Positions 19,130 to 20,000 of a stretch of DNA of 20,000 nt are shown piece after piece (the first letter of the stretch is position 1; each line of letters opens with the position of its first letter). A program made the position numbers and the translations under genes. The notes below the pieces were generated by a model. It worked only from the letters and a program-made list of their open reading frames with translations. It searched no databases and was not told the DNA's origin. Origin of the DNA: Weissella confusa. GTDB lineage: Bacteria > Bacillota > Bacilli > Lactobacillales > Lactobacillaceae. The stretch is taken from assembly GCA_041871065.1 (NCBI GenBank), contig CP168942.1, positions 1 through 20,000 of the forward strand. The letters run 5' to 3'.

Positions 19130-20000
19130 GGTTAAGTTATTAAGGGCGCATGGTGGATGCCTTGGCACTAGGAGCCGATGAAGGACGGGACTAACACCGA
19201 TATGCTTCGGGGAGCTGTAAGTAAGCTTTGATCCGGAGATTTCCGAATGGGGGAACCCAACTTGTTATGCAAGTTATCACCTAATGAATATATAGTTAGG
19301 TTGAAGGTAGACGTTGTGAACTGAAACATCTCATTAGCAACAGGAATAGAAAGAAAAATCGATTCCGCCAGTAGCGGCGAGCGAAAACGGAAGAGCCCAA
19401 ACCAAAGTGCTTGCACTTTGGGGTTGTAGGACTGCCATTGTGGAGTTACAAAATTGTTTATTAGCAGAATCAGCTGGGAAGCTGAGCGAGACAGGGTGAT
19501 AGCCCCGTATGCGAAAGTAAGCAATCTCCCGTGCAGGATCCTGAGTACGGCCGGACACGTGAAATCCGGTCGGAATCCGCGAGGACCATCTCGCAAGGCT
19601 AAATACTCCCTAGTGACCGATAGTGAACCAGTACCGTGAGGGAAAGGTGAAAAGCACCCCGGAAGGGGAGTGAAAAAGTTCCTGAAACCATGTGCCTACA
19701 AGAAGTTAGAGCCCGTTAATGGGTGATAGCGTGCCTTTTGTAGAATGAACCGGCGAGTTACGATACCATGCAAGGTTAAGGTGGAAAGACCGGAGCCGTA
19801 GCGAAAGCGAGTCTGAAATGGGCGAATTAGTATGTTGTTGTAGACCCGAAACCAGGTGACCTACCCATGTCCAGGGTGAAGGTGCGGTAAAACGCACTGG
19901 AGGCCCGAACCCGTGCATGTTGAAAAATGCTGGGATGAGGTGTGGGTAGCGGTGAAATTCCAATCGAACTTGGAGATAGCTGGTTCTCTCCGAAATAGCT
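19130..20000 (+). rRNA. 23S ribosomal RNA, 5' part (cut by window end)
   Basis: Large-subunit rRNA starting GGTTAAGTTATTAAGGGCGC, the usual Firmicute 5' end. TGGTGGATGCCTTGGCACTAG, AGTAGCGGCGAGCGAA (near 19370) and CAGTACCGTGAGGGAAAGG (near 19629) follow as expected for domain I. About 871 nt are present. The rest of 23S and any 5S gene lie beyond the window. The start is placed by similarity. Confidence 0.96.

Overview
The window is the origin-proximal region of a low-GC Firmicute (lactic acid bacterium) chromosome, with base 1 on the dnaA start codon. The 16S rRNA gene, including its V1-V3 text, reads like the Weissella confusa / W. cibaria group. This is a judgement from memory, not a database search, and the species is not resolved.

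Layout. Positions 1-2751 hold dnaA and dnaN, separated by an intergenic oriC region with DnaA boxes, a C-rich cluster and five TTA triplets. A strong terminator follows dnaN. A clear sigma-A promoter at 2862-2890 then drives yaaA-recF-gyrB-gyrA (2943-8935), closed by a terminator at 8940-8979. Positions 8980-10258 hold an AT-rich spacer, a tiny leader ORF, an Rgg-like HTH regulator and a terminator shared with a convergent GNAT acetyltransferase gene. LTA synthase (10884-13055) diverges from the GNAT gene. Next is a MerR-family regulator whose promoter contains a full match to the GlnR/TnrA-box pattern. A three-gene unit follows: class II HMG-CoA reductase (mvaA), an IpaB/EvcA-family protein of unknown role, and a sirtuin lacking all zinc-binding cysteines. 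Positions 16776-20000 hold an rRNA operon: tandem promoters, structured leader, 16S, tRNA-Ile(GAU), tRNA-Ala(UGC) and the first ~870 nt of 23S.

Functionally this is replication initiation and processivity (dnaA, dnaN), recombinational repair (recF), supercoiling control (gyrB, gyrA), envelope polymer synthesis (ltaS), isoprenoid precursor supply (mvaA) and ribosome production, all placed close to the origin and mostly co-oriented with replication. Only the GNAT gene is on the minus strand.

I saw no insertion sequence, prophage, CRISPR array, toxin-antitoxin pair or defence system. The window is mostly conserved core genome. The points that merit a second look are the cysteine-free sirtuin and its neighbours, the GlnR-type box at the MerR gene, the coupled leader ORF before the Rgg-like regulator, the duplicated element with a 19-bp dyad at the rRNA promoters, and the well-formed DnaA-trio array.
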